DNA of 64,000 bases, taken from positions 1 to 64,000 of the forward strand of contig JAHECZ010000011.1 of the NCBI GenBank assembly GCA_024641475.1. The letters are read 5' to 3'. The position numbers were made by a program, and so were the translations under genes. The first letter of the stretch is position 1; each line of letters opens with the position of its first letter. The stretch is from Gammaproteobacteria bacterium (GTDB lineage: Bacteria > Pseudomonadota > Gammaproteobacteria > UBA6429 > Thiohalophilaceae). Below the pieces are notes generated by a model. It searched no databases. It worked only from the letters and a program-made list of their open reading frames with translations, and was not told the origin of the DNA. Positions 36,997 to 46,054 of the stretch are shown here, one piece after another.

Positions 36997-37410
36997 TTAT
37001 TTTCTGTCGTATTTTTTAACTTTCCAGTCTTTGATCGATTCTTCCACGACACGCCAAACGTCATCTTCTTCTTTTTCCAGAATAATGGTTTTATCCAAAC
37101 GAATCAGTTTGCCGGTATTGTTCAATAAATTTTCTACGGCCGTGAAGGTGATGCGGCGTTGCATATTGGTAATGATGCGTTGTATTTCATAATTAATCGA
37201 CATCAATTCGCCACTGGTGAATTCCACCTTACGCCGCATACGCCATTCTTTAAAATCAATCACCGCTTTGCTGGGCATGCCATAGACTTGTACGCTGGCT
37301 GAGACCATTTTCATATGTGCGTCAAGATCGCGGTTTTTGACTGAGGCGGTAATGCCTTCGATCCAGCCTGCAATGATCGTTTGTGGTGCAATGTCCGGGG
37401 TGCTGCTCAT
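36997..37410 (-). CDS. Conserved protein of unknown function, possibly NTF2/SnoaL-like
   Basis: I do not recognise this 137-residue protein securely. It has no signal peptide or membrane segment. The pattern of an N-terminal helix (IIAGWIEGITASVKNRD), a following MVSASVQVYGMPSKAVIDF and alternating beta strands ending in DVWRVVEESIKDWKV is compatible with a cystatin/NTF2-like alpha+beta cone such as SnoaL-type proteins. It lies 15 bases upstream of fumC on the same strand, so the two are probably co-transcribed. Codon use looks like that of its neighbours. Confidence 0.6.
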   Translation of the reverse strand: MSSTPDIAPQTIIAGWIEGITASVKNRDLDAHMKMVSASVQVYGMPSKAVIDFKEWRMRRKVEFTSGELMSINYEIQRIITNMQRRITFTAVENLLNNTGKLIRLDKTIILEKEEDDVWRVVEESIKDWKVKKYDRK

Positions 37411-37627
37411 TGTCGGTCTGCCTGTCGGTTGTGCATTCGAGTAATCGGATTCCGAGCCTGTGTGAGTTAAGTGTTGCAGCCATTAGTGAAAAGTCCATGG
37501 CCAGAGACAAACGCTTGTTTTACCGGGAATTTTATTCGATCCGGTCGTATTCATGACAGGGAATTCCTTGATTTTCCATAAAAAAAAGTCGATCATACGC
37601 GCCTTTCAAGCTCGGTGTGGCCAAGAT

Positions 37628-37640
37628 TTGGTCAGGCCAA
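37628..37640. promoter_or_regulatory. Candidate GntR/PdhR-type operator upstream of pdhA
   Basis: The 13-base sequence TTGGTCAGGCCAA is a near-palindrome resembling the E. coli PdhR operator (TTGGT-3-ACCAA) with one changed base. A further GGCCAA lies 9 bases to its left, giving overlapping inverted pairs. It ends 29 bases before the pdhA ATG, a place where a bound repressor would block expression. No pdhR gene is in the window. Confidence 0.4.
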
Positions 37641-37669
37641 TTTCTGCAGCATAACATTAAGGGTTAGAT

Positions 37670-38686
37670 ATGACAGATGCGGACAAAAAGCGCTTGCTGC
37701 GCGAGATGATCTTCTTTCGTCGATTCGAGGATCGTACTTTTGAAGCGTACATGGAGCGTAAGATTGGTGGCTTTTTGCATTTGTACTCTGGTCAGGAAGC
37801 CGTTGCTACCGGTGTATTAGAGATGGCCAAGATGGGTGGCGGTGACAAAGCCGATTACGTCATTACCGGCTATCGCGATCATGTCCATGCACTCAAAGCT
37901 GGTGCACCCGCACGCGAAGTCATGGCAGAACTCTATGGTAAAGAAACCGGTTCCTCGCGCGGGCGTGGCGGTTCCATGCATATTTTCGATCCCACCGCGA
38001 ATTTTATGGGTGGCTATGCGCTGGTAGGACAACCATTCCCATTAGCAGCAGGACTGGCACTGGGCTGCAAGCACAAGAAAACCAATCAGATTGCCATTTG
38101 TTTTCTCGGTGATGGTGCCAATAACCAGGGTACTTTCCATGAGACCATGAACATGGCATCAGTTTGGAATCTGCCGGTGTTATTCGTCTGCGAAAATAAT
38201 ATGTATGCCATCGGTACACATATTGATCGTTCCACTGCGGTACGTGATCAATATAAACGAGTGTGTGGTTACAACATGAAGGCCAGCCAACACGATGGTA
38301 TGGACATCGATGTGGTAATGAAGGCGGCCAAGACGGCAGTTGATTATGTCCGTAAAGAATCCAAACCCTATTTCATCGAATTCATGACCTATCGTTTCCG
38401 TGGTCATTCGATGTCAGATGCCAAAGGTTATCGTACCAAGGAAGAAGAAGCCGAATGGGAAAAACGCGATCCGATCAATATTTACAAGGCGCGTTTAATT
38501 GAAGCAGGACTGATTACCGATGCTGATGTTAAAAAAATGCAGGATGACGTTCAAAATGAAATTGAAACAGACATCATCAAATTTGCCGAACAGAGTCCGG
38601 AACCCAAGGTTGCTGAGTTGACCAGGTACGTACTCGACGATAATCCGGATCCGCGTTGGATCGGTCCCTTACAGAATAAATACTAA
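37670..38686 (+). CDS. pdhA: Pyruvate (or acetoin) dehydrogenase E1 component, alpha subunit
   Basis: The E1 heterotetramer decarboxylates the 2-oxoacid with thiamine diphosphate and reductively acetylates the lipoyl groups of E2. The 338-residue alpha subunit has the TPP motif GDGANNQGTFHE...CENN at about 146-173, the phosphorylation-loop region YRFRGHSMSD, and GRGGSMHIFD. The two-subunit E1 is unlike the single-chain AceE of enterics. The ribosome binding site AAGGG is followed by ATG 37670. pdhB follows after 12 bases, and the E2-E3 gene completes the operon. Pyruvate is favoured as substrate since no acetoin genes are near, but acetoin cannot be ruled out. Confidence 0.92.
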   Translation: MTDADKKRLLREMIFFRRFEDRTFEAYMERKIGGFLHLYSGQEAVATGVLEMAKMGGGDKADYVITGYRDHVHALKAGAPAREVMAELYGKETGSSRGRGGSMHIFDPTANFMGGYALVGQPFPLAAGLALGCKHKKTNQIAICFLGDGANNQGTFHETMNMASVWNLPVLFVCENNMYAIGTHIDRSTAVRDQYKRVCGYNMKASQHDGMDIDVVMKAAKTAVDYVRKESKPYFIEFMTYRFRGHSMSDAKGYRTKEEEAEWEKRDPINIYKARLIEAGLITDADVKKMQDDVQNEIETDIIKFAEQSPEPKVAELTRYVLDDNPDPRWIGPLQNKY

Positions 38687-38698
38687 CGAGGTTACTTT

Positions 38699-39679
38699 AT
38701 GGCCCAGCTTGCATATTGGGAAGCGATTCGCCGTGCCCACGATGAAGAAATGACAAATGATCCCCTGGTCTTTGCCATGGGTGAAGATATTGGTGTTGCC
38801 GGGGGTACCTACAAGGCTACCTCGGGGCTGTATACCAAATACGGCGCTGAGCGTGTTATTGATACTCCGATCTCGGAAAATTCCTATACCGGTATCGGTA
38901 TTGGCGCATCGATGGTCGGTATGCGCCCGATCATTGAAATCATGTCGATCAACTTTGCCTTGTTGGCGCTCGACACGATCGTCAATGCCGCCGCCAAGAT
39001 CCGCTACATGTCGGGTGGCCGCGTGCATTGTCCATTGGTGATTCGTACGCCCGGTGGTACCGCGCATCAATTGGCGGCACAACACTCGGCGCGCCTGGCG
39101 CGCATGTTCATGAGTACATCCGGTTTGCGCGTGGTTACGCCGCGTGGCCCGATCGATGCCTATGGCATGCTCAAATCTGCGGTGCGTTGCAATGATCCGG
39201 TGGTGATCATCGAGCACGAACGCATGTACAACATCAAGGAAGAAATGCCGGATACCGAATTCTTCCGCCCACTCGAAGGTGCAGAGATTGTTCGTAAAGG
39301 CGAAGACATCACATTGATTGGTTACAACTACAGTGTGCATCTGTGTCTGGAAGCCGCCAAGCGTCTGGAAAAAGACGGCGTCAGTGCTGAGGTGGTGGAC
39401 CTGCGCTCCTTAAAACCTATCGATCGCGAAACCATTCGCCGCTCAGTGGAAAAAACCCATCGCGTGGTCGTAGCCGAGGAAGATGAAGCGCCAGTGGGTG
39501 TGGGCGCCGAGATTATTACCGGCATTATGGAAGATTGCTTCTTCGCGCTGGATTCGCAACCTGTGCGTATTCATGCGGCGGATGTACCGGTACCGTATAA
39601 CGCGCAATTGGAAAAGGCAGCTATCCCCAGTGCGGATGATGTCTACCAGGGCGCCTTGAAGGTACTTGGTAAAATTTAA
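38699..39679 (+). CDS. pdhB: Pyruvate (or acetoin) dehydrogenase E1 component, beta subunit
   Basis: The 326-residue beta subunit pairs with PdhA to build the TPP site. It contains GEDIGVAGGTYKAT near residue 22, DTPISENSYTGIGIGASM, and the C-terminal transketolase domain with LIGYNYSVHLCLEA, VVDLRSLKPID and VVAEEDEAPVGVGAEI. It lies between pdhA and the E2-E3 fusion, 95 bases upstream of the latter's start. Confidence 0.94.
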   Translation: MAQLAYWEAIRRAHDEEMTNDPLVFAMGEDIGVAGGTYKATSGLYTKYGAERVIDTPISENSYTGIGIGASMVGMRPIIEIMSINFALLALDTIVNAAAKIRYMSGGRVHCPLVIRTPGGTAHQLAAQHSARLARMFMSTSGLRVVTPRGPIDAYGMLKSAVRCNDPVVIIEHERMYNIKEEMPDTEFFRPLEGAEIVRKGEDITLIGYNYSVHLCLEAAKRLEKDGVSAEVVDLRSLKPIDRETIRRSVEKTHRVVVAEEDEAPVGVGAEIITGIMEDCFFALDSQPVRIHAADVPVPYNAQLEKAAIPSADDVYQGALKVLGKI

Positions 39680-39744
39680 TTATCAGTCGCGGGTGGTCGG
39701 ATTATCCGGCCACCGGCGCATACTGATTGTCGCTACGAAGAATA

Positions 39745-39769
39745 ACTAGCTACTCGCCACTAGGAACTG
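39745..39769 (+). repeat. Degenerate 7-bp tandem repeats before the E2-E3 gene
   Basis: The sequence reads in heptamers ACTAGCT, ACTCGCC, ACTAGGA and ACTG. The third unit supplies the AGGA of the ribosome binding site for the ATG at 39775. A related heptamer tract, in both orientations, follows the same gene at 42835-42899. Confidence 0.6.
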
Positions 39770-39774
39770 TTTTT

Positions 39775-42700
39775 ATGGCCGCACCCTACACAATTAAAAT
39801 GCCACAGTTATCCGACACCATGACCGAAGGGACATTGGTGACCTGGGAGAAACAAATTGGAGACTACATCGAGCGCGGCACGATCGTCGCGACGGTGGAA
39901 ACCGACAAGGCCATCATGGATGTGGAAGTGTTTCGTGATGGTTATCTGTCTGGTCCGTTAGTGGATATCAATTCAGTTGTGCCCGTTGGTCAGGCAATCG
40001 GTTATTTGGTGGCAAGCAAAGACGAAGTTGAACGTGATGGTCATGCACCGGTTGCCCATACCGAAGTTAAAACAGCGGTAGCTGCTGTGACTGCAATACC
40101 AGCCAGCAAGGTAGCTGGTCCGAAAGATGCGCATCCAATCAAGATGCCGCAATTGTCTGATACGATGACTGAAGGTCTGTTGGTCAGCTGGAGTAAGAAC
40201 GTCGGTGATGAGCTCGTGCGTGGCGATATTGTCGCGCAGGTTGAAACTGATAAAGCGATCATGGATGTCGAAGTTTTCCGTGATGGGTACCTGTCTGGAC
40301 CGATTACGGAAGAAAACAGTACCGTGCCCGTGGGCGACGTTATTGCCTACATCGTGGCAAAACAAACCGATGTTTTAAATACCAAAAATTCCGCGACAAG
40401 CGTTGCGAAAAAATCCGAATCCAAAGCGGCGCATCTGCCGGTCGAACCAGCAGGTACGGCAAAACCCAAGACCCATATTCCCGCCCAACCGCTGGGTGCT
40501 ACACCTGCACCACGCCCCGTGAAACATATGGCGACTCCGTATGCGCGGCAATTGGCCGGTGCACACGGTATCGATCTGAACAGCATTCCCAAGGGTACCG
40601 GTCCCAATGGTGTGATCATTGGTGCCGATGTGTTGAATACCGATGTACAGGCCGGTGCAACGCGGCGAGTGTTTTCGGTTCCCGGTCAAGGGCGTCCGAT
40701 GGACAGCATGGAAAAGGCTGTGGCACACAGCATGGAATTTTCCTTATCGATGCCGTTATTCCGCGTCACGGTGAATATCGATCCGAGCGCCTTACAAGCC
40801 GCATCCAAAGCCAAGGGTTTATCGTTAACCGTGACGATGGCCAAAGCAGCAGGCATGGCCATTCAAAAATATCCGAAGGTCAATGCGGTGTATCAGCATG
40901 AAGATCGCATAGTCGAGCGTGCGCAAATCGATATTGGACTGGCGGTGGAAACTGAAGGCATGGGTCTCGTTGTTCCGGTATTACGTGATGTGATGAATCA
41001 TCCGGTGAATGAACTCAATGACAGCTGGAAAGATTTGGTGAATCGCGCCCGTCTGCGGCGTTTGAAACCCAATGAGTATTCCAATCCGACATTCACGATT
41101 TCCAATATGGGCATGATGGGCGTGGCGCATTTTGATGCAATTCCTTCGCCCGGAACCTCGGCGATCTTTGCCATCTCCACGAATGGTCCACAAGGTATGC
41201 CAGTGACCATCACGGCAGATCACCGCATCGTCAATGGTGCGGATGCGGCGAAATTTTTAAATGTCTTTAAAGGGTTTGTGGAAAATCCAAGCTGGCTGGA
41301 TGCGTCAGCCGTTGCGGTCAGTCGTGCTCCGGCGGCAGCATCTTCAGGTTTTGAATTAGTTAAAGGTAAATACGATTACGATGTCGTGATTATCGGTGGC
41401 GGACCCGGCGGTGAAGACTGTGCCCGCGACCTGGTCGAACATGGTTATAAAGTGGCGATGATCAATGATGCGCCTTTCCCCGGTGGTGAGTGTCTGTGGC
41501 GTGGTTGTATCCCTTCCAAAGCCTGGCGTGCAGCAGCCGACCGCATGCGCGATCGTGTTCATGATGATCATCTGGGTGTGGAAGGAACAACCAAATCGAA
41601 ACTCAATTGGCTGAAGCTGGAAAAGACCCGCCGCAAAGTTCTCGAAACGCGTGGTGACATGGCCCTGAAAACCGACAAGGGTGTGCGCATCGATGTGATG
41701 CAGGGTTTTGGCCGGTTTGTGGATGCTCACACCGTGTTTGTAGATGTCGGTGGCAATAACAAAGATCCACACACACGTGCACAACCAGGTAATGCCAAGA
41801 AAGGCAAAGCCGTGACCTTTGGTGCCGCCGTTATTGCTACCGGTGCGCCGCCGTTCATTCCACCCATTAAGGGTGCCGACACCGGCGTCAAATCCGGTGG
41901 TGTACTGACGTCGGATACCGTTTGGTCGTTGAAAAAGGTTCCTGCCAGGATTGGCGTGATCGGTGGCGGTGCCATCGGTGTGGAAATGGCGCAGATATTC
42001 CAGGACTTCGGCAGCAAGGTATTATTGCTGGAAGTACAGGATCGCATTTTGGCGGAAGTCGAAAAAGAAGTCGCCACGCAACTCACCGCGGTACTCAATG
42101 CCGATCCGAATCTGACCATTGAAACCTCGGTCAAGATCAACGAAATCAAAGGTAAACCCGGTCTGATGAAGCTGGCCTATGCGGATGCCAGCGGGAAGGC
42201 CAAGACCTTTGCTTGTGACTACGTCATTATGGCGACGGGCAAGCGCCCGGTGCTCGAGCCGCTGCAACTCGATAAAGCCGGCATTGCGGCGGAAAAAGGT
42301 GTCATCAAGGCGGACAATCGTTGCCGCACGAATTTGCCGCATATTTTTGCCGTGGGCGATGTCATCGGTGGTTACATGCTCGCCCATACCGCAGGTCAGC
42401 AAGGCCGGGTCGCTGCTGCCAATATCAGTGGTGTGGCCCATACCTATGATCAGGATAAGGATTGCGGCGTGATCTTTACCCGTCCCGAGGCCGCTTTTGT
42501 CGGGTTATCGGTAGACCAGGCGAAAGAAAAGGGTATTGATGCCGTTGAAATCAAAGTACCGATGTCCATTGATGCCAAGGCGATGATTAATAATGAAACC
42601 CATGGCCTTATTAAACTGGTGGCCGATAAAGCCAGCCAGCGCGTCATTGGGGTACATTTCCTGGCTGATCATGCCGATACCCTCATCGGTGAGGCGGTCA

Positions 42701-42834
42701 TGATGGTCAGCGGTAATATGACCTTAGAACAGGTAGGGATGGCGATTCATCCTCATCCGACTCAAACAGAGCTGTTTGGTGACTTGGCACGCCGCCTGGC
42801 TTCCCGGTTACGGCGGAGCGCCAAGAAAAAGTAA
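39775..42834 (+). CDS. Fused E2-E3: dihydrolipoamide acetyltransferase / dihydrolipoamide dehydrogenase
   Basis: This 1019-residue protein joins two enzymes of the 2-oxoacid dehydrogenase complex. E2: two lipoyl domains (lipoyl Lys45 and Lys160, both in ETDKAIMDVEVF), a peripheral subunit-binding domain (about 253-288) and an acyltransferase domain (about 305-525) with ADHRIVNG at 481-488. E3 starts near 533 (YDVVIIGGGPGG), has the redox pair Cys573/Cys578 in GGECLWRGCIPSK, an NAD site IGVIGGGAIGVE and the active HPHPTQTE (His994, Glu999). The acyltransferase motif has Asn487 where DHRxxDG normally has Asp. The linker between E2 and E3 is only about ten residues. I start at ATG 39775 (MAAPYTIKMPQLSD); a 16-codon extension is not lipoyl-like. 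Confidence 0.95.
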   Translation: MAAPYTIKMPQLSDTMTEGTLVTWEKQIGDYIERGTIVATVETDKAIMDVEVFRDGYLSGPLVDINSVVPVGQAIGYLVASKDEVERDGHAPVAHTEVKTAVAAVTAIPASKVAGPKDAHPIKMPQLSDTMTEGLLVSWSKNVGDELVRGDIVAQVETDKAIMDVEVFRDGYLSGPITEENSTVPVGDVIAYIVAKQTDVLNTKNSATSVAKKSESKAAHLPVEPAGTAKPKTHIPAQPLGATPAPRPVKHMATPYARQLAGAHGIDLNSIPKGTGPNGVIIGADVLNTDVQAGATRRVFSVPGQGRPMDSMEKAVAHSMEFSLSMPLFRVTVNIDPSALQAASKAKGLSLTVTMAKAAGMAIQKYPKVNAVYQHEDRIVERAQIDIGLAVETEGMGLVVPVLRDVMNHPVNELNDSWKDLVNRARLRRLKPNEYSNPTFTISNMGMMGVAHFDAIPSPGTSAIFAISTNGPQGMPVTITADHRIVNGADAAKFLNVFKGFVENPSWLDASAVAVSRAPAAASSGFELVKGKYDYDVVIIGGGPGGEDCARDLVEHGYKVAMINDAPFPGGECLWRGCIPSKAWRAAADRMRDRVHDDHLGVEGTTKSKLNWLKLEKTRRKVLETRGDMALKTDKGVRIDVMQGFGRFVDAHTVFVDVGGNNKDPHTRAQPGNAKKGKAVTFGAAVIATGAPPFIPPIKGADTGVKSGGVLTSDTVWSLKKVPARIGVIGGGAIGVEMAQIFQDFGSKVLLLEVQDRILAEVEKEVATQLTAVLNADPNLTIETSVKINEIKGKPGLMKLAYADASGKAKTFACDYVIMATGKRPVLEPLQLDKAGIAAEKGVIKADNRCRTNLPHIFAVGDVIGGYMLAHTAGQQGRVAAANISGVAHTYDQDKDCGVIFTRPEAAFVGLSVDQAKEKGIDAVEIKVPMSIDAKAMINNETHGLIKLVADKASQRVIGVHFLADHADTLIGEAVMMVSGNMTLEQVGMAIHPHPTQTELFGDLARRLASRLRRSAKKK

Positions 42835-42899
42835 CAAGTTTCCAGGGACGAGTTACCAGGGAGAAAGCTGCATCCTCGTCACTCGTAACTTGCCACTGG
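42835..42899. repeat. Inverted heptamer-repeat tract after the E2-E3 gene
   Basis: The segments 42842-42867 and 42875-42899 are imperfect inverted copies (about 19 of 26 positions) separated by a short loop. Each is itself made of 7-base units such as CTCGTCA, CTCGTAA and CTTGCCA, related to those before the gene. It may fold as a transcript-end hairpin, but no T run follows on the plus strand close enough to call a terminator. Confidence 0.55.
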
Positions 42900-42933
42900 A
42901 TTTTCTGGCATTGATATTGCTTTCTTAACGGGC

Positions 42934-44109
42934 ATGACAGCCCGAATTCGAACATTTTTGCTTGGATTGCTAACCTGCGTGGTAACGAGTGTTACCCTGG
43001 CGGGACCGCCGCGCTTTGAGGATGTCCCAGGACCTGCGGCCAATCATGTGGCCAAACCCGGCAAACTACCGGAAAGTGATGCCGCCAAGTCAGCAGATAC
43101 TGTTTCCAAAGAATCAACAACTGATACAGTCGCATCGCCTGCAGCAAGCCCCGCAGCGGGTGTGGAACCCAAAAAGTCGATCCTGAGCAGCATCTTTGTC
43201 ACCGCGCCGCCGTCGGCACCGCTGGAGCAAACGAGTAAAGCTGGCGATGCACTGACACCGACGCATGACTACCATAAAGATGCACCAGAAATCTTGCAGC
43301 AGGGCGATATCAAATTTTATGCACCGGGCTATCGTGGTACCTGGTTAACTCAAAGCAGTAAAACATCGTGCAGTTTAAAACAACCTATTCCGAATTTTGG
43401 CTACGCTGAATTTCGGCAAGGTACTGCCCAACCCCTGGAATTCATGCTGCTGGCGGCGAATCCACCGGCGGGCAATGGCGTGGCACTAATCCACAGTGAA
43501 CCCCCGCTTTGGTCGCATTACACCAGACCGAGTAACCTGGGTACCATCGAAATGGAAGAGGGTGAGCATGCCATGACCGCCTCGGCAGAGTGGGCGCAAC
43601 GTCTGCTGGTTGATTTGGCCGAAGGTATGCAGACCACGCTGCAATTTTATGATGGTGCGGATGCTGCACGCGATGTCAAAATCACTTTATCGACCATGAA
43701 TTTCAAGTCGGGGATAGAGAACTTTGATAAATGCCGTGCACAACTATTACATTACGATTTTAAGCAGGTCAAAGTCACCGTCCTGCAATTTAATGCCGAT
43801 AGTTCCAGGTTAAGTAAAACGGTCACTCAGCAACTCGAAGGGATTTTGGAGCTGGTGACCAAGGATGCCGGAATTAAGAGCGTCGATATCGAGATTTATT
43901 CGCTCAACAAGGAATTGGTACAATACAACTACCGTTTGGCTACCCGCCGTGCCCAGGCGGTGCGTGATTATTTGATGCATAAGGGCGTGGACGAAGAGAA
44001 ACTCAAGATTACTATCTATACCAAGAAAAAATCCAAGCTTGAGCAGCAAGGGATAAAACCCGATCAGGTTCAGGTGGTTCTGAACCGCGATAAAAAGAAA
44101 AAGGGCTGA
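42934..44109 (+). CDS. MotY-like exported protein with OmpA-family C-terminal domain
   Basis: This 391-residue protein has a signal peptide (about 1-23), a Ser/Ala/Pro-rich linker to about residue 120, then a domain with GTWLTQSSKTSCSLKQPIPN and FGYAEFRQG, the pattern of the MotY N-terminal domain, and a C-terminal OmpA/MotB-like domain (about 270-391, with LQFNADSSRLSKT and NYRLATRRAQAVRDYL). MotY anchors the sodium-driven flagellar stator to peptidoglycan and the T-ring. No flagellar genes are nearby and the linker is longer than usual, so it may be a general peptidoglycan-associated relative. Confidence 0.68.
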   Translation: MTARIRTFLLGLLTCVVTSVTLAGPPRFEDVPGPAANHVAKPGKLPESDAAKSADTVSKESTTDTVASPAASPAAGVEPKKSILSSIFVTAPPSAPLEQTSKAGDALTPTHDYHKDAPEILQQGDIKFYAPGYRGTWLTQSSKTSCSLKQPIPNFGYAEFRQGTAQPLEFMLLAANPPAGNGVALIHSEPPLWSHYTRPSNLGTIEMEEGEHAMTASAEWAQRLLVDLAEGMQTTLQFYDGADAARDVKITLSTMNFKSGIENFDKCRAQLLHYDFKQVKVTVLQFNADSSRLSKTVTQQLEGILELVTKDAGIKSVDIEIYSLNKELVQYNYRLATRRAQAVRDYLMHKGVDEEKLKITIYTKKKSKLEQQGIKPDQVQVVLNRDKKKKG

Positions 44110-44153
44110 TATAATCCGCTCCCTCGATTTTCGTTAACCCAGAGGGGAGCGCA

Positions 44154-45365
44154 ATGTCTGTCAAGAAAGTGGTGCTGGCCTATTCCGGCGGTTTGGATAC
44201 CTCCATCATCTTAAAATGGTTGCGGGAAACCTATCAGTGTGAAGTGGTGACATTCACTGCAGACATTGGTCAGGGTGAAGAACTTGAACCCGCACGTGTC
44301 AAGGCCCAACAAATGGGCGTCAAAGAAATCTATATCGAAGATCTCAAAGAAGAATTCGTGCGTGATTACGTCTTCCCGATGTTTCGCGCCAATACCATTT
44401 ATGAAGGTGAATATCTGTTAGGCACGTCCATAGCGCGGCCGTTGATCGCCAAACGACTGGTGGAAATTGCCAAGAAAACCAACGCTGATGCTATTTCTCA
44501 CGGTGCGACCGGTAAAGGCAATGATCAGGTTCGTTTTGAGATGGGCGCCTACGCATTATTACCGGATGTGAAGATCATTGCGCCCTGGCGTATCTGGGAT
44601 CTGACTTCACGTGAAAAGCTGATGCAATATGCGGAGGCCCATGCTATCCCGGTGGATTTCAAGAAAGGCAAGAAATCACCCTATTCGATGGATGCCAATT
44701 TGTTACACATCTCTTATGAAGGCGGCGTATTGGAAGATCCCTGGTCCGAACCTGAAGAAGACATGTGGCGTTGGAGTGTCTCACCGCAAGCCGCACCCGA
44801 TAGTCCCACCGAAATCGAATTAACTTATGCCAAAGGTGATGTGGTTGCGATTGATGGCAAACCGATGACGCCGGCACAGGTGTTGGCTCATTTAAATAAA
44901 GTTGCCGGTGCCAATGGGATTGGTCGGGCGGATATTGTCGAAAATCGCTATGTCGGTATGAAGTCCCGTGGCGCGTATGAAACACCCGGTGGTACCGTTT
45001 TGCTCAAAGCCCATCGGGCAATTGAATCCCTGACACTGGATCGCGAAGTGGCGCATTTGAAAGATGATTTGATGCCGCGTTACGCGAGCCTGATTTATAA
45101 TGGCTACTGGTGGTCGCCGGAACGTCACATGTTGCAAACCATGATCGATGCCTCACAGGCAACTGTGAATGGCATAGTGCGTTTGAAATTGTATAAAGGT
45201 AATGTCAGCGTATGTGGGCGTAAGTCCGAAACCGACAGTCTGTTTGATGCCAGTATCGCCACGTTTGAGGATGATGCCGGTGCCTATAACCAGAAAGATG
45301 CCGAAGGCTTTATCAAGCTCAACGCGCTACGGATGCGTATCGCTGCCAAACGTAAACATCGATAA
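44154..45365 (+). CDS. argG: Argininosuccinate synthase ArgG
   Basis: This enzyme condenses citrulline and aspartate with ATP to argininosuccinate, the penultimate step of arginine synthesis. The PP-loop AYSGGLDTS lies at residues 9-17, followed by [15 protein letters not shown] for citrulline and aspartate binding and [18 protein letters not shown]. The 403-residue length matches the shorter type found in most bacteria rather than the E. coli form (447). The ribosome binding site AGAGGGGAG is strong. argH is not in the window. The gene ends at a bidirectional terminator. Confidence 0.97.
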   Translation: MSVKKVVLAYSGGLDTSIILKWLRETYQCEVVTFTADIGQGEELEPARVKAQQMGVKEIYIEDLKEEFVRDYVFPMFRANTIYEGEYLLGTSIARPLIAKRLVEIAKKTNADAISHGATGKGNDQVRFEMGAYALLPDVKIIAPWRIWDLTSREKLMQYAEAHAIPVDFKKGKKSPYSMDANLLHISYEGGVLEDPWSEPEEDMWRWSVSPQAAPDSPTEIELTYAKGDVVAIDGKPMTPAQVLAHLNKVAGANGIGRADIVENRYVGMKSRGAYETPGGTVLLKAHRAIESLTLDREVAHLKDDLMPRYASLIYNGYWWSPERHMLQTMIDASQATVNGIVRLKLYKGNVSVCGRKSETDSLFDASIATFEDDAGAYNQKDAEGFIKLNALRMRIAAKRKHR

Positions 45366-45384
45366 GCAGAAATGAATGAACGCA

Positions 45385-45416
45385 ATAAAAAACCGGCCTG
45401 TTGGCCGGTTTTTTAT
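45385..45416. terminator. Bidirectional terminator between argG and doxX
   Basis: AAAAAACCGGCC, a short loop and GGCCGGTTTTTT give a GC stem with A and T runs on either side, able to end transcription of argG (plus) and of the DoxX gene (minus). Confidence 0.92.
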
Positions 45417-45428
45417 TGGAGGTTAATT

Positions 45429-45887
45429 TTATCGGAAAAATTTAGAGGCAATAAAATGATCCAGGCTCAGTTTGCCCGGGCCGTTGAAGAACAATGGCAA
45501 GAATAAAATGATGTAAATAAGTGGTAACTGATAACCATTATTACATACGTTATAACCAAGTCCGGCATGAACGCTATACCATGCGACAATCGTCAGGATA
45601 ATCAACGCAAAACTGAAAAAGCGTGTGCCCAGCCCCAATAGCAGTGCGATCGCGCCTAACACTTCAAACCAGGTTGCCAGGAACCAGCTGACATCGGTTG
45701 GGATGACGCTAAAAGGGAAAGGAAACTGATTATGGATTGCGTTAAACCAGTTTTCGCCGCGAAATTTTTCCAGTCCCGATTCCCAGAATTCATAAGCCAA
45801 CAACAGGCGTAGTCCCATCTGCGGTATGAATTGTCCAAAATGGTCAAGCGGCGTAATGAGAAGATTATTCAGTCTGTCTGTCAGCAT
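45429..45887 (-). CDS. DoxX-family membrane protein
   Basis: This 152-residue protein has four hydrophobic segments and the DoxX signature: GLRLLLAYEFWESGLEKF in the first helix, WFLATWFEVLGAIALLLGLGTRFFSFALIIL in the middle and a last helix near 120-138. DoxX proteins are small quinone-linked membrane redox components; a DoxX gene is also a frequent member of bufferin/HvfA-type modified-peptide operons. The two (E/D)GKCG proteins lie just upstream on the same strand, but a strong terminator (45965-45999) separates them, so coupling by read-through would be needed. Confidence 0.88.
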   Translation of the reverse strand: MLTDRLNNLLITPLDHFGQFIPQMGLRLLLAYEFWESGLEKFRGENWFNAIHNQFPFPFSVIPTDVSWFLATWFEVLGAIALLLGLGTRFFSFALIILTIVAWYSVHAGLGYNVCNNGYQLPLIYIILFLPLFFNGPGKLSLDHFIASKFFR

Positions 45888-45964
45888 GAGATGGTCTGCC
45901 TCGTAAAAAAATATATTTAATACTGAGAAAGACCAGAACTAAGATGGGATGCTTACAAACCGTA

Positions 45965-45999
45965 ACCAAAAAATAACGGCGGACATTGTCCGCCGTTAT
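45965..45999 (-). terminator. Terminator after the first DGKCG protein gene
   Basis: On the minus strand an 11-base perfect stem (ATAACGGCGGA/TCCGCCGTTAT, 45973-45999) is followed by a T run. It lies 56 bases after the stop codon at 46055 and before the doxX start at 45887. Confidence 0.92.
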
Positions 46000-46054
46000 C
46001 ATCATCTGTTAGAGAACTTTGCTGTCAGTAGTGACACGAGTAAATCCAATCAGA

